Assembly (NCBI GenBank): GCA_000437435.1
Contig: FR899615.1
Location: forward strand, 1-29,347
Source: Clostridium sp. CAG:768
GTDB lineage: Bacteria > Cyanobacteriota > Vampirovibrionia > Gastranaerophilales > Gastranaerophilaceae
Direction of reading: 5' to 3'
DNA length: 29,347 nucleotides
In this document: in pieces, positions 1 through 7,557 of the stretch
Numbering within the stretch: position 1 is the stretch's first letter
Layout of the letters: every line of letters starts with the position of its first letter
Notes under the pieces: model-generated
Database searches by the model: none
Seen by the model: only the letters and a program-made list of their open reading frames with translations
What the model was told of the DNA's origin: nothing
Position numbers and translations under genes: made by a program

Positions 1-39
1 TCTGTTGTCAATGTTCATTTATCTTTTTTAGGTTCGACC

Positions 40-66
40 ACTCTTTGAGAGTTCTGCTATCGCAGA
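40..66 (-). other. Two abutting perfect hairpins in the leftward leader
   Basis: ACTCT (40-44) pairs with AGAGT (48-52), and immediately next to it TCTGC (53-57) pairs with GCAGA (62-66), with loops of 3 and 4 bases. Neither hairpin has a following T-run, so they do not look like terminators. Their place in the leader of a leftward transcript suggests an RNA processing or antitermination element, but that is inference. Confidence 0.35.
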
Positions 67-165
67 CACATTATTGAATTTTCAAAATGGGGTTTACTAC
101 TTTTATATATCAGATGCTTTCAAATTATTATTTATTTCTAATTGCTAGTGTCATCTGCATTTCTT

Positions 166-193
166 ATATTATATCATCAAAAAATTTTGTCAA
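166..193 (-). promoter_or_regulatory. Strong leftward promoter, possibly for an rRNA operon
   Basis: On the minus strand a perfect TTGACA (188-193) is followed by TAATAT (166-171) at a 16-nt spacing, with a perfect TATAAT overlapping it at 168-173 (14-nt spacing). The stretch upstream of the -35 is almost pure A/T, like an UP element. No gene follows for the ~165 bases to the left edge, so the transcript has a long leader. Its last visible part (AACATTGACAACAGA on the minus strand, 1-15) resembles sequence just 5' of 16S genes in many low-GC bacteria. The promoter is seen directly; the rRNA assignment is inference. Confidence 0.4.
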
Positions 194-293
194 GCACTTT
201 TTTAAATTTTATTTATTTTGCTTTATTTTTTAATGTTCGCTGTGCACTGGGCACGTCTCTTATTGTATGCAAAAGAAAATTCTAAATCAAGCA

Positions 294-328
294 CATGTTT
301 CCATGTTTTTTTCATGTTTTGCATGTTT
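294..328. repeat. Four direct copies of CATGTTT
   Basis: CATGTTT occurs at 294-300, 302-308, 313-319 and 322-328, so start-to-start distances are 8, 11 and 9 bases. The copies lie between the leftward promoter and the promoter region of the gene at 524. They could be binding sites for a regulator or chance low-complexity sequence; the uneven spacing weakens the operator reading. Confidence 0.35.
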
Positions 329-444
329 TTATTAAAACCCTATAATAACAATACTTTTAATAGTTTACAAAAGTTAATAATTTAAAATTCCACAAAATTA
401 TTGACGAAAATCTGCAATTATAGTTCCTTAAATTTTTCATTTTT

Positions 445-493
445 TTGAATGAGTTTTTTTGACAATGCATAATATATACTGTTCACATATAAT
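445..493 (+). promoter_or_regulatory. Probable promoter region of the secreted coiled-coil gene
   Basis: The region has overlapping candidates: TTGAAT (445-450) with CATAAT (468-473) at 17 nt; a perfect TTGACA (459-464) whose nearest perfect TATAAT (488-493) is 23 nt away; and TATACT at 475-480. No pairing is clearly best. An AAGGAG ribosome site at 510-515 follows, before the ATG at 524. Confidence 0.3.
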
Positions 494-523
494 TATTTAG
501 TATTTAAATAAGGAGAAAACAGC

Positions 524-955
524 ATGAAAAAGAGTTTAAGAAATTGTATTTTATCATTATCAATAGTATTGGCATGCTCTGCAGCTGCATTAGCTGATGG
601 AAACGCTTTTACTCCATTAAACTTCGATAACAACAACTATGGAACATCTGTAAAAGCTTCTTCAACTAGAACTATTGCTTCAAATTCTTCTAGTGTAACA
701 ACTAAAACTGTTCCTGTAAATGAAGAACCTACTGGAAATACTAAAATGCAAAATGCAATTATCCAACTAGACAATGCACAAGTAGATGTTAGAAATGAAT
801 TACTAAATTACAAAACAAAATATTCTGATGTAGATGCCCAATATACAGCTATTAAAGCTGAAAGAAAAGCTTTAAGTAAACAAATAAAATCTATTGAAAA
901 AAGAATCAAAAAAATAGATAAACAAAAAGAAAATATAAGAAAAAACATGATTTAA
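524..955 (+). CDS. Small secreted coiled-coil protein, hypothetical
   Basis: This is a 143-residue protein that I do not recognise as a named family. The N-terminus is a standard Sec signal peptide: basic MKKSLRN, a hydrophobic core, then an A-L-A site that would be cut after about residue 24. A Ser/Thr/Asn-rich stretch (about 25-75) follows. The C-terminal half (about 75-143) is a continuous charged helix with heptad-like hydrophobics and runs of Lys/Glu, so probably a coiled coil. The start is supported by AAGGAG eight bases upstream. A Cys inside the signal (LAC) does not fit a good lipobox, so a lipoprotein is less likely. It is monocistronic: a hairpin terminator follows directly and the next gene is convergent. 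A periplasmic or surface-associated role is inference. Confidence 0.75.
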   Translation: MKKSLRNCILSLSIVLACSAAALADGNAFTPLNFDNNNYGTSVKASSTRTIASNSSSVTTKTVPVNEEPTGNTKMQNAIIQLDNAQVDVRNELLNYKTKYSDVDAQYTAIKAERKALSKQIKSIEKRIKKIDKQKENIRKNMI

Positions 956-990
956 CTTTCTAAAAAAATAATTAGAAATTAAACACATAA

Positions 991-1023
991 AAAAAGCGAT
1001 TTATATTTATTAAATCGCTTTTT
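991..1023. terminator. Bidirectional intrinsic terminator
   Basis: A perfect 13-bp stem (AAAAAGCGATTTA, 991-1003, with its complement 1011-1023) and a 7-base loop. It has A-runs on the left and T-runs on the right, so it can work in both directions. It separates the convergent genes ending at 955 (plus) and 1023 (minus). Confidence 0.8.
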
Positions 1024-3011
1024 TAATTATTACCGTTATATATCCTTATATAATTCCAATAGCTCCTAAAGACTTTTTTTACATAATTTTGAGTTTCAAT
1101 ATAAGGAATTTGTTCTACAAATTCATCTGTATCATTATAGTGCAAAGATGTTTTCCATCGCTGAATAGAACCTATACCACCATTATAAGCTGCAACAGAT
1201 GAAATATCATGCCCCTCCAGATTTTTTCTCAAAAAATTATAGTAATAATTACCTAATTTTATATTTGAACATGGATTAAATAACGCATATGAGATATTCA
1301 TGCCTAATTTATACTTAGAATTAATTTCAGATGCAGTAGATGGCATAAGCTGCATTAGACCACTTGCACCAACCAAACTTTGAGCAAGAGGGTCAAAATA
1401 ACTTTCTTCTCTAGTTAATGCTAGCATTAATGGTGGATTATTCCCAGCTTCATTTGCATATTTTTTTATATCATCATAAAAAATTACCGGATATACTAAA
1501 CGCCATCTTAAATCATATTTATCAGGCTTATCTTGCATTTTTTCCATAGCATCTCTTGCGACAAGCATGGAATGAGAATAATCTCCTTTTTTATATAAAA
1601 CCCAACTTTTTACAAAATCATCATTATCTGCCAATTCACTCACAATATCATAATCTTTAAGTTCTACTAATTTAACAATTATATTATTATGAGCATATTT
1701 ATAAGGGTATACTACCGGTTTTGGATTAATATAATCTGTAACTAACGGTCCATTAATTCTACTTAATTTTAAGTAAGCCCTATAAGCATAATATGAATCA
1801 GGGAATTTATCTATTACACTTTTATAATAGCTTGTATATTCTTGATAATTATTTGTTTTCTCTGCTAGTTTCCCCATCCAGTACATGACCATTGGAGCAG
1901 AATTAGAATTTGGAAATTTATTTAAATGATCTCTCCCAATTTTTTTTGCATTTTCATAATCTTTTAATTTTATTTTGGCAAAAAAGATATTAGAAAGAGC
2001 ATCTGCGGAAAATCTTCCGTTTGGATATTTTAAATACAAATGGCTATAACAAGTTGTTTTATCATTTTGAGAAACACCTTGGCATTTTAAATTTAATAAA
2101 TAATCACGACCTTTACCTGTTGAAATTCCTAGTAATCTATCAACAGCTTTTGTTTTTGACTCTGCCAAATTTGTATAAATATCAACAGCTTCAATAATAT
2201 CATCCTCAGAAACATATTGAGCATGCTTATTTAATCCGTTTTCTGTTAAATATTTGGCTCTGGAATAATTTTTTAATGCGTACGAATTTTTTACATCAAG
2301 AGCCCATGCTTCTGATACATCTGTTTTATTTAAAAGTTCTCTAGCCTTTTCATATTCCCCAAAAAGATAACAAGTTTTTGCCATAAGTAAGTAGTCATCT
2401 TTTGAGATATCCGCATCTATACTTAACCAATCATTTACTGCATTTAATGCCAGTTTTCCAGAAGGAGCCTTTTCTATATAATGTCTAAAATGATTTTGCA
2501 TATCATCTTTTACAGACTGAGGAAATATTTTTGCATTCTCATATTTATTTTTCAATATAACGCCTAAATAATAATCTGATGCAATTGCATAATCTGTATC
2601 AGGCGCATTATGAATAATATATTCAAAGTATTTTTTAGCTAATTGCGGTCTATCTTTTACTAATTTTTGTCCGGCAAGATAACGCGATCTAATACTTAAC
2701 TTATGTTTTGGGTAATTATTAAACAGTAATTGGTACTGCTTTAATTCCGATTTATCATCATCAAGCATCCTTGCACATTCAGCTCTATGATATATTGAAA
2801 TAGGTTTTAAATTAGAAAACAAACCTATTTTAGAAAACAAATAATATGCATTTTGATAATCACCATCTTCAAAATCTTTTAACGCTGCGGAATATATTTC
2901 ATCAGTTTTTGCAGGAGATTGATATACTAATGCAAAACAAAGCCCTGTAGATAATACTCCAAAGGCGATAGCTCCTGCTATTACTCTCTTTCTCAAATCC
3001 CATTCAAACAT
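1023..3011 (-). CDS. Membrane-anchored TPR lytic transglycosylase (Slt70-like)
   Basis: This 662-residue murein transglycosylase would cleave the MurNAc-GlcNAc bond of peptidoglycan outside the cytoplasmic membrane. Residues 1-30 form a basic start plus a hydrophobic segment (signal anchor). The middle (about 35-510) is a long helical array with TPR-like pairs, as in the superhelical part of Slt70 and cyanobacterial relatives. The SLT domain is C-terminal: the catalytic Glu is E536 in R-E-E-S-Y-F, followed by GLMQLMP (551-557) and AAYNGG (607-612), all three hallmark motifs. Length is close to Slt70. No ribosome-binding site is visible; a TATAAT lies only four bases before the ATG, so the mRNA may be leaderless. 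It is divergent from manC. Function is secure at family level; roles in cell-wall turnover or assembly of surface machines are inference. Confidence 0.93.
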   Translation of the reverse strand: MFEWDLRKRVIAGAIAFGVLSTGLCFALVYQSPAKTDEIYSAALKDFEDGDYQNAYYLFSKIGLFSNLKPISIYHRAECARMLDDDKSELKQYQLLFNNYPKHKLSIRSRYLAGQKLVKDRPQLAKKYFEYIIHNAPDTDYAIASDYYLGVILKNKYENAKIFPQSVKDDMQNHFRHYIEKAPSGKLALNAVNDWLSIDADISKDDYLLMAKTCYLFGEYEKARELLNKTDVSEAWALDVKNSYALKNYSRAKYLTENGLNKHAQYVSEDDIIEAVDIYTNLAESKTKAVDRLLGISTGKGRDYLLNLKCQGVSQNDKTTCYSHLYLKYPNGRFSADALSNIFFAKIKLKDYENAKKIGRDHLNKFPNSNSAPMVMYWMGKLAEKTNNYQEYTSYYKSVIDKFPDSYYAYRAYLKLSRINGPLVTDYINPKPVVYPYKYAHNNIIVKLVELKDYDIVSELADNDDFVKSWVLYKKGDYSHSMLVARDAMEKMQDKPDKYDLRWRLVYPVIFYDDIKKYANEAGNNPPLMLALTREESYFDPLAQSLVGASGLMQLMPSTASEINSKYKLGMNISYALFNPCSNIKLGNYYYNFLRKNLEGHDISSVAAYNGGIGSIQRWKTSLHYNDTDEFVEQIPYIETQNYVKKVFRSYWNYIRIYNGNN

Positions 3012-3015
3012 TACA

Positions 3016-3021
3016 ATTATA
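3016..3021 (-). promoter_or_regulatory. -10 element directly before the transglycosylase start
   Basis: A perfect TATAAT on the minus strand ends four bases before the ATG (3009-3011). If it is used, transcription would start at or inside the start codon. The upstream TTGAAC has a spacing of about 22, which is poor, so the assignment is tentative. Confidence 0.3.
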
Positions 3022-3111
3022 TCTTAACAAAAAAATCTATTTTGTTCAAGCAAAAACAAATTAATATACTTATAAAAAGAATAAAGAAAAGTTACATAAA
3101 AAATTACGATA

Positions 3112-3158
3112 TTAGATTATTTTTTATTTTATTGTATAATTGAATATTATATAGGAGG
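3112..3158 (+). promoter_or_regulatory. Promoter and ribosome site of manC
   Basis: TATAAT at 3135-3140 is a perfect -10; the -35 position (TTAGAT, 3112-3117) is weak. The leader would be short, about 15 bases. AGGAGG at 3153-3158 lies four bases before the ATG at 3163 and fixes the start. Confidence 0.5.
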
Positions 3159-3162
3159 GACA

Positions 3163-4551
3163 ATGTACGGAATAATATTAGCAGGCGGTTCTGGCAGCAG
3201 ATTATGGCCTTTATCTAGAGAGTTATATCCAAAACAACTACTTAATTTAATCTCTGACAAAAGTCTTTTGCAAGCGACTTTTGAAAGATTAAAAGTTTGT
3301 ATGCCTGAAGAAGATATTATAAGCATTACAAACACTAAACATGCTACAAATGTAAAAATGCAGTTAGCTGATCTTACAAAAAATCCTGTAGTATTATCTG
3401 AACCCGTTGCTAAAAATACAGCTCCTGCTATTGTAGTTGCAACAAAGTATATTATGCAAAAATCCGCATCTGATCCTATTATTATTGTTGTACCTTCTGA
3501 CCATTTAATTAAAGATAATGAGAAATTTTTATCTACTGTACAAAAAGGTAAAAAACTTGCTCAAGAAGGTTATATTGTAACTTTTGGGATTAAACCGAAT
3601 TATCCTGAAACAGGATACGGATACATAAATACATCAAAACAAATTAATGACGGATACAAAGTTAAAGAATTTGTTGAAAAACCGGATTATGAAACAGCTA
3701 AAAAATATTTAAGCGAAGGTACATATTTCTGGAACAGTGGAATTTTCATGTTTAAAGCATCTACTCTTCTTAATGAAGCGATTAAACATGCTCCTGAAAT
3801 TGCAAAAATTTCTGAAGAATTTGATTTTACAGAAAACAATCAAATTCCTTTCGTAAACTTTGATAAAATGCCAAGCATTTCAATTGATTATGCAATTATG
3901 GAAAAATCAGATAAAATAGCACTCGTAAAACTTGAAAGTGATTGGAATGATTTAGGTTCATGGCAATCTATATATGATGTTAGTAAAAAAGACGAAAACG
4001 GTAATGTTTTTGTAGGTCATGTAATAGATAGAGGCTCTAAAAACTCTTTTGTATATGCATCATCAAAACTTGTCACAACAATCGGACTTGAGGATACTGT
4101 AATCGTTGAAACAGAAGATGCGATTTTGGCATGTAAAAAAGATCAAACTCAAAATGTTAAACAAATTTATGAAACTTTGAAAAAACAAAATGATAATACA
4201 CATCTTGTACATAAAACCGTCTATCGCCCTTGGGGATTTTATACAGTAATTGCTCAAGGTGAAGGCTTCTTAACAAAGATTATTCACGTAAATACAGGAC
4301 AAAAATTGTCGGTTCAATCTCATAACTTTAGAAGTGAGCACTGGGTTGTATTATCAGGAACTGCAAAAGTTGTATTAGAAGGGAAAGAATTAATTTTATC
4401 ACCGGGACATAGCGTAGATATTCCAGTAAAAGCAATTCACTCTCTTCAAAATCCTTATGAAGAAGGATTAGAAATTATAGAAGTGCAAAAAGGTGATCCT
4501 TTGATAGAAGAAGATATTATCAGATACGAAGACATGTATGGTCGTGTTTAA
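3163..4551 (+). CDS. manC: Mannose-1-phosphate guanylyltransferase / mannose-6-phosphate isomerase
   Basis: A 462-residue bifunctional (type II PMI) enzyme that isomerises fructose-6-P to mannose-6-P and makes GDP-mannose from mannose-1-P and GTP. The N-terminal nucleotidyltransferase shows the pyrophosphorylase signature GGSGSRLWPLSR...YPKQ (residues 8-25), KNTAPA (84-89), PSDH (111-114), FVEKP (170-174) and FWNSGIF (189-195). The C-terminal cupin (about 353-462) has the isomerase/metal motif Q385-S-H387...R-S-E392-H393-W. In common family members this reads QxHxHRxEHW, so one His position (N388/F389) differs here. Length is typical. The gene stands alone between its own promoter and that of the prepilin gene, so surface polysaccharide or glycoprotein glycosylation partners must be elsewhere. 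Cytosolic. The assignment is firm; whether the isomerase half is fully active is less certain. Confidence 0.95.
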   Translation: MYGIILAGGSGSRLWPLSRELYPKQLLNLISDKSLLQATFERLKVCMPEEDIISITNTKHATNVKMQLADLTKNPVVLSEPVAKNTAPAIVVATKYIMQKSASDPIIIVVPSDHLIKDNEKFLSTVQKGKKLAQEGYIVTFGIKPNYPETGYGYINTSKQINDGYKVKEFVEKPDYETAKKYLSEGTYFWNSGIFMFKASTLLNEAIKHAPEIAKISEEFDFTENNQIPFVNFDKMPSISIDYAIMEKSDKIALVKLESDWNDLGSWQSIYDVSKKDENGNVFVGHVIDRGSKNSFVYASSKLVTTIGLEDTVIVETEDAILACKKDQTQNVKQIYETLKKQNDNTHLVHKTVYRPWGFYTVIAQGEGFLTKIIHVNTGQKLSVQSHNFRSEHWVVLSGTAKVVLEGKELILSPGHSVDIPVKAIHSLQNPYEEGLEIIEVQKGDPLIEEDIIRYEDMYGRV

Positions 4552-4561
4552 AATTTGATGG

Positions 4562-4612
4562 TTGACAAAAATAAAAATATAATAAATAATAAAAATGGAA
4601 TAATAAAGGAGG
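4562..4612 (+). promoter_or_regulatory. Promoter and strong ribosome site of the prepilin gene
   Basis: TTGACA (4562-4567) and AATAAT (4585-4590) are 17 bases apart. AAGGAGG (4606-4612) precedes the ATG at 4621 by eight bases. An intact promoter and near-ideal ribosome site before a frame that dies after 20 codons argue that the gene is switched off rather than decayed. Confidence 0.6.
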
Positions 4613-4620
4613 CTAAAACT

Positions 4621-5375
4621 ATGAGTTTTAAAGCATTAAGGGTTGCCCCCCCCCCGCGAAGGTTGCTTGTTTCAAAGGGTTAAAGGGGTTTACTCTTGCA
4701 GAAGTATTAATTACACTAGGGGTTATTGGAGTTGTAGCAGCTCTAACTTTACCATCTTTAATTTCTAAATACAAAGAAAAAGAAATTATAACTGCTCTTA
4801 AAAAAAATTATAGCATTATTAATAATGCCATAATGCAAGCAGTTAATGATTATGGAGAAATGAAATATTGGGATTCAGCATCTTACGATTATGTTGATGG
4901 GAAAGGAGAGGCGCAAAGCATCACTGTTAATAACATTGATATATTAGCTAAATACTTTAATATAGCTAAATACTGCGGACATGAAGCAAAAGGATGTTTT
5001 TCTGAAGAATATACTCAATTTAACGGATTAAAAGAAAGAGATTTTGAGAATTTATCGTATTACAATAAATTTATATTAGCTGACGGAACATCAATAGCTA
5101 TGCAAGGTTATGAGGGAGAAACAGCTAACGGGGAAATTTGGATAGATATAAACGGACAAAAAAGACCTAATAAAATCGGAGAAGATACTTTTTTATTTTC
5201 AATTACCAATTCTCGCTTAGTCCCATATAATTTCGATAGCATTAAGACAGGCAAATTATTGAATAAGAGTCCTAACGGATACTATTTTTCAGGTTGGGTA
5301 TTAACATATGAAAACATGGATTACTTACATTGTAGCGATCTTGAATGGGGTAAAAAAACAAGATGTTCACAATAA
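4621..5375 (+). CDS. Prepilin-type (pseudo)pilin, out of frame through a poly-C tract
   Basis: From the ATG at 4621 the frame reads a 20-residue peptide (MSFKALRVAPPPRRLL...) and stops at 4681. In the +1 frame, open from the C-run to 5375, the sequence reads ...KGLKGFTLAEVLITLGVIG then VVAALTLPSL: a class III prepilin signal with the conserved Glu at +5 and a hydrophobic helix. One extra C in the C10 run (4646-4655) would join both halves into a 251-residue pilin starting MSFKALRVAPPPAKVACF. No usable ATG/GTG/TTG lies between the run and the helix; the first in-frame ATG (4833) is past the signal. The body has the D-I-N-G-x-K...P-N...G-x-D-x-F pattern seen in pilin-like proteins of this group, and paired Cys near the middle and C-terminus. 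It would be processed by a prepilin peptidase and joined to a type IV pilus or pseudopilus. Phase-variable OFF state or sequencing error cannot be told apart here. Tail-to-tail overlap of 9 bp with the next gene. Confidence 0.82.
4646..4655 (+). repeat. C10 homopolymer in the prepilin leader (candidate phase switch)
   Basis: Ten consecutive C in an AT-rich genome, placed within codons 9-12 and just upstream of the pilin helix. The surrounding region has no other run of C close to this length. The tract length decides whether the pilin is translated: 10 is off; 8 or 11 would be on. Confidence 0.85.
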
Positions 5376-6155
5376 ATTTACTAATTCATGATAATACCCG
5401 CATTTGAGCAAATCATAAAACCTTTTCGTTACATTAGGGGCTATTGCTTGAGTCCATTCTTTATCAAGATATAGCCCCTCTACTAATCTTGCAAAAAGTT
5501 CTGTCGGACGTTCATAATATTTTTTATATTTATTAATCCTTGCAGATATTCTTGATTGCTTTTTCTGAAAAGATTTTAACCTTATATATGCCGCAAAAGC
5601 TTTTGGCATGTCTGTAAAATCTTTTTCTAAATTATCAATTGTATATAATTTTGTGGTCTTTCTAAAAAATCCGCCTTGGATTAATTTTACTCTATCATAT
5701 TTTAAAAGGTAACGAGCATTTGATTTTTTTATGTATTTATCAAATTCTTTAAACTTTTTTGACCGCATGAATTTTGGATAATACAATTTTATAATCTTTT
5801 CGTATTCTTTAATTTTTGATTTAACTCTGTCTTTATGTTCATATAATCTTACACAAAGGGAATTTTGATCTACAAAATTTGTCACCTTAATTAATTCTTC
5901 AATAAAAACTGGATTATCTTCTTTAAAAAGCATAGCCAAAGTTCCACCTGTTCTATTCATATCAGGCTCTATTTTTGAATGAATATAATGAGCAAATTCA
6001 TGCAACAAAGTTGGAATAATTCTATTTTCAGTAATATTCTTTGAAATATCAATCCTGTTATTTAAGAAAAATCCCTGATGTCCACGAGCTTTCGTTGAAG
6101 TATGAACAGTTAGACCTAAAGATTTAAAATAATTAATTAGTTCTTTTTTATCCAT
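5367..6155 (-). CDS. HExxH zinc metallopeptidase-like protein
   Basis: A 262-residue protein with a zincin motif L-L-H52-E53-F-A-H56 near the N-terminus. A C-terminal P-T-E219-L-F-A-R motif resembles the third-ligand/ELFAR motif of HExxH proteins of the ImmA/IrrE-like and polyvalent-protein-associated classes. Between them is a Lys/Tyr-rich helical region (about 100-210). There is no signal peptide or membrane segment, so it is probably cytoplasmic. The start has AGGA about ten bases upstream. It is the third gene of the minus-strand unit: only 16 bases separate it from the GlcD-type gene. The exact family and substrate are not recognisable to me; ImmA/IrrE-type regulators cleave a repressor, but no helix-turn-helix partner lies nearby. 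Metallopeptidase activity is inferred from the motif. Confidence 0.6.
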   Translation of the reverse strand: MDKKELINYFKSLGLTVHTSTKARGHQGFFLNNRIDISKNITENRIIPTLLHEFAHYIHSKIEPDMNRTGGTLAMLFKEDNPVFIEELIKVTNFVDQNSLCVRLYEHKDRVKSKIKEYEKIIKLYYPKFMRSKKFKEFDKYIKKSNARYLLKYDRVKLIQGGFFRKTTKLYTIDNLEKDFTDMPKAFAAYIRLKSFQKKQSRISARINKYKKYYERPTELFARLVEGLYLDKEWTQAIAPNVTKRFYDLLKCGYYHELVNLL

Positions 6156-6171
6156 AACTTATATCCTAAAC

Positions 6172-7557
6172 CTAAAATATTTTATACGGATTTAAAATAT
6201 TTTTAGGATCTAAAGTCTTTTTAATTTGACGCATATAATCTAGCGCTACAGAATTAATAACTTTATGAATATGATCTCGTTTTTCACTACCGATACCATG
6301 CTCTCCAGAAAGTATACCTCCTAATTTAGCAGTCAAATCATAAATTTCACTTTTAGCTAATTTGTAACATCTATATTCTTCTTCGTCATTATAATCTATA
6401 GGGATTTGAGGATGAACACTACCATCTCCGACATGACCGACCATACATACATCAAGATTATATTTTTCACAAATTGCTCTAATTCCAAGAACTAAAGCTT
6501 CTAAATTTTCTCTTGGGACTATTACATCATCTGTTGTTACATTTGGTTTTAATTTTGCGCATGCCCCCATTGATGATCTGCGAGCTGTCCAAATTTTATT
6601 ATACTCTTCTTCATTATGCGAAACTTGGATTTCAGAAGCATTTGAGGAATTCAAGATATTAACTATTATATCCTCCTGATATTGCATTGAGCATTCAAAA
6701 CCATCAATTTCAACTATTAATGCAGCTTCTTTATCTGTCAAAAGATTTGCAGGATAAAACTTTTCAACAGTTTGAATAGCATTTTTATCCATAAAATCAA
6801 TAGTTGCAGGATAAATTCGTTGTTCGATAATTGAATTTACAGCTAATACCGCTTCTTTTACAGAATCAAAGTAAGCCATCAAAACTTTCTTGCTCTCAGG
6901 TTTTGGGATTAATTTTAAAGTCGCTTCAACAACTATTCCTAATGTCCCTTCTGAACCTACAAAAAGAGTATTCAAATTATAACCTGTTGCATTTTTAATC
7001 GTATTTGCACCGGTTCTTAAAATTTCACCATTTGCCATGACTACTTTTAAATCAATTACATAATCTTTCGTAGTACCATATTTAAAAGATTTTGCACCAC
7101 CTGAAGATTGAGCTATACTTCCACCAATTGTGGATACTGCTAAATTTGAAGGATCAGGTGGATAAAAAAGTCCAAACTTTTCAACTTCTCTTTGAAAATG
7201 ACCTAACACAACACCTGGTTCTACCGTAGCTGTCATATTTTCAGGGCTAATATTGATAATTTTATTCATCTTTGAAAAATTTAAAATTATCCCGCCATGC
7301 TCTACCACACATGCTCCTACGACATTTGTGCCCGCACCACGACAAATTATTGGGATTTTATATTTATTCGCAAGTTTAACAACAGTCTGCACCTGATCTA
7401 TATTTTCTACAAATACAACAGCATCAGGCAAATTTTTTATCGCCTTAATATTTGTTGCATCTTGGGCATAGGCATATCGTTCTTCTAATGTATCCAATAC
7501 ATTTGAAGCGGGGATATTCTTTTTTAAATCAGAGATTAATTTATTCTTCATCAACAT
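6172..7557 (-). CDS. glcD: FAD-linked 2-hydroxyacid oxidase/dehydrogenase, GlcD family
   Basis: A 461-residue flavoprotein of the GlcD / D-lactate dehydrogenase family, oxidising an alpha-hydroxyacid (glycolate, D-lactate or similar) to the 2-oxoacid. The FAD-binding PCMH domain shows RGAGTN and PPDPSN...STIGGSIAQSSGG, then KNATGYNL...VGSEGTLGIV. The C-terminal cap has VGHVGDGSVHPQ and the terminal SGEHGIG (417-423). Length and motif order are normal. No GlcE or GlcF partner lies beside it, so the electron acceptor is not evident. The start (MLM) overlaps the end of the giant coiled-coil gene by 17 bases, suggesting translational coupling; ATG at 7551 is an alternative start. Substrate choice cannot be made from sequence alone. 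Confidence 0.9.
   Translation of the reverse strand: MLMKNKLISDLKKNIPASNVLDTLEERYAYAQDATNIKAIKNLPDAVVFVENIDQVQTVVKLANKYKIPIICRGAGTNVVGACVVEHGGIILNFSKMNKIINISPENMTATVEPGVVLGHFQREVEKFGLFYPPDPSNLAVSTIGGSIAQSSGGAKSFKYGTTKDYVIDLKVVMANGEILRTGANTIKNATGYNLNTLFVGSEGTLGIVVEATLKLIPKPESKKVLMAYFDSVKEAVLAVNSIIEQRIYPATIDFMDKNAIQTVEKFYPANLLTDKEAALIVEIDGFECSMQYQEDIIVNILNSSNASEIQVSHNEEEYNKIWTARRSSMGACAKLKPNVTTDDVIVPRENLEALVLGIRAICEKYNLDVCMVGHVGDGSVHPQIPIDYNDEEEYRCYKLAKSEIYDLTAKLGGILSGEHGIGSEKRDHIHKVINSVALDYMRQIKKTLDPKNILNPYKIF

Larger units (their letters stand above)
1..523. other. Gene-free region at left edge
   Basis: No open frame with a credible start lies here. The stretch is very AT-rich. It contains two abutting perfect hairpins near the left edge, a promoter-like sequence reading leftwards, a short GC-richer patch around 239-255 (with GTGC...GCAC complementarity), four direct CATGTTT copies, and the promoter region of the gene starting at 524. 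Each is listed separately. The left half is best read as the upstream region and leader of a minus-strand transcription unit lying outside the window. Confidence 0.6.

Noticed and set aside
31..66. tRNA-like GGTTCGA near the left edge
   Set aside because: There is no acceptor stem, anticodon arm or room for a full tRNA; the stems are two small hairpins.
5367..6155. HExxH gene as part of a toxin-antitoxin or phage module
   Set aside because: No helix-turn-helix partner, phage structural gene or integrase lies nearby; it is embedded in an operon with a metabolic gene.
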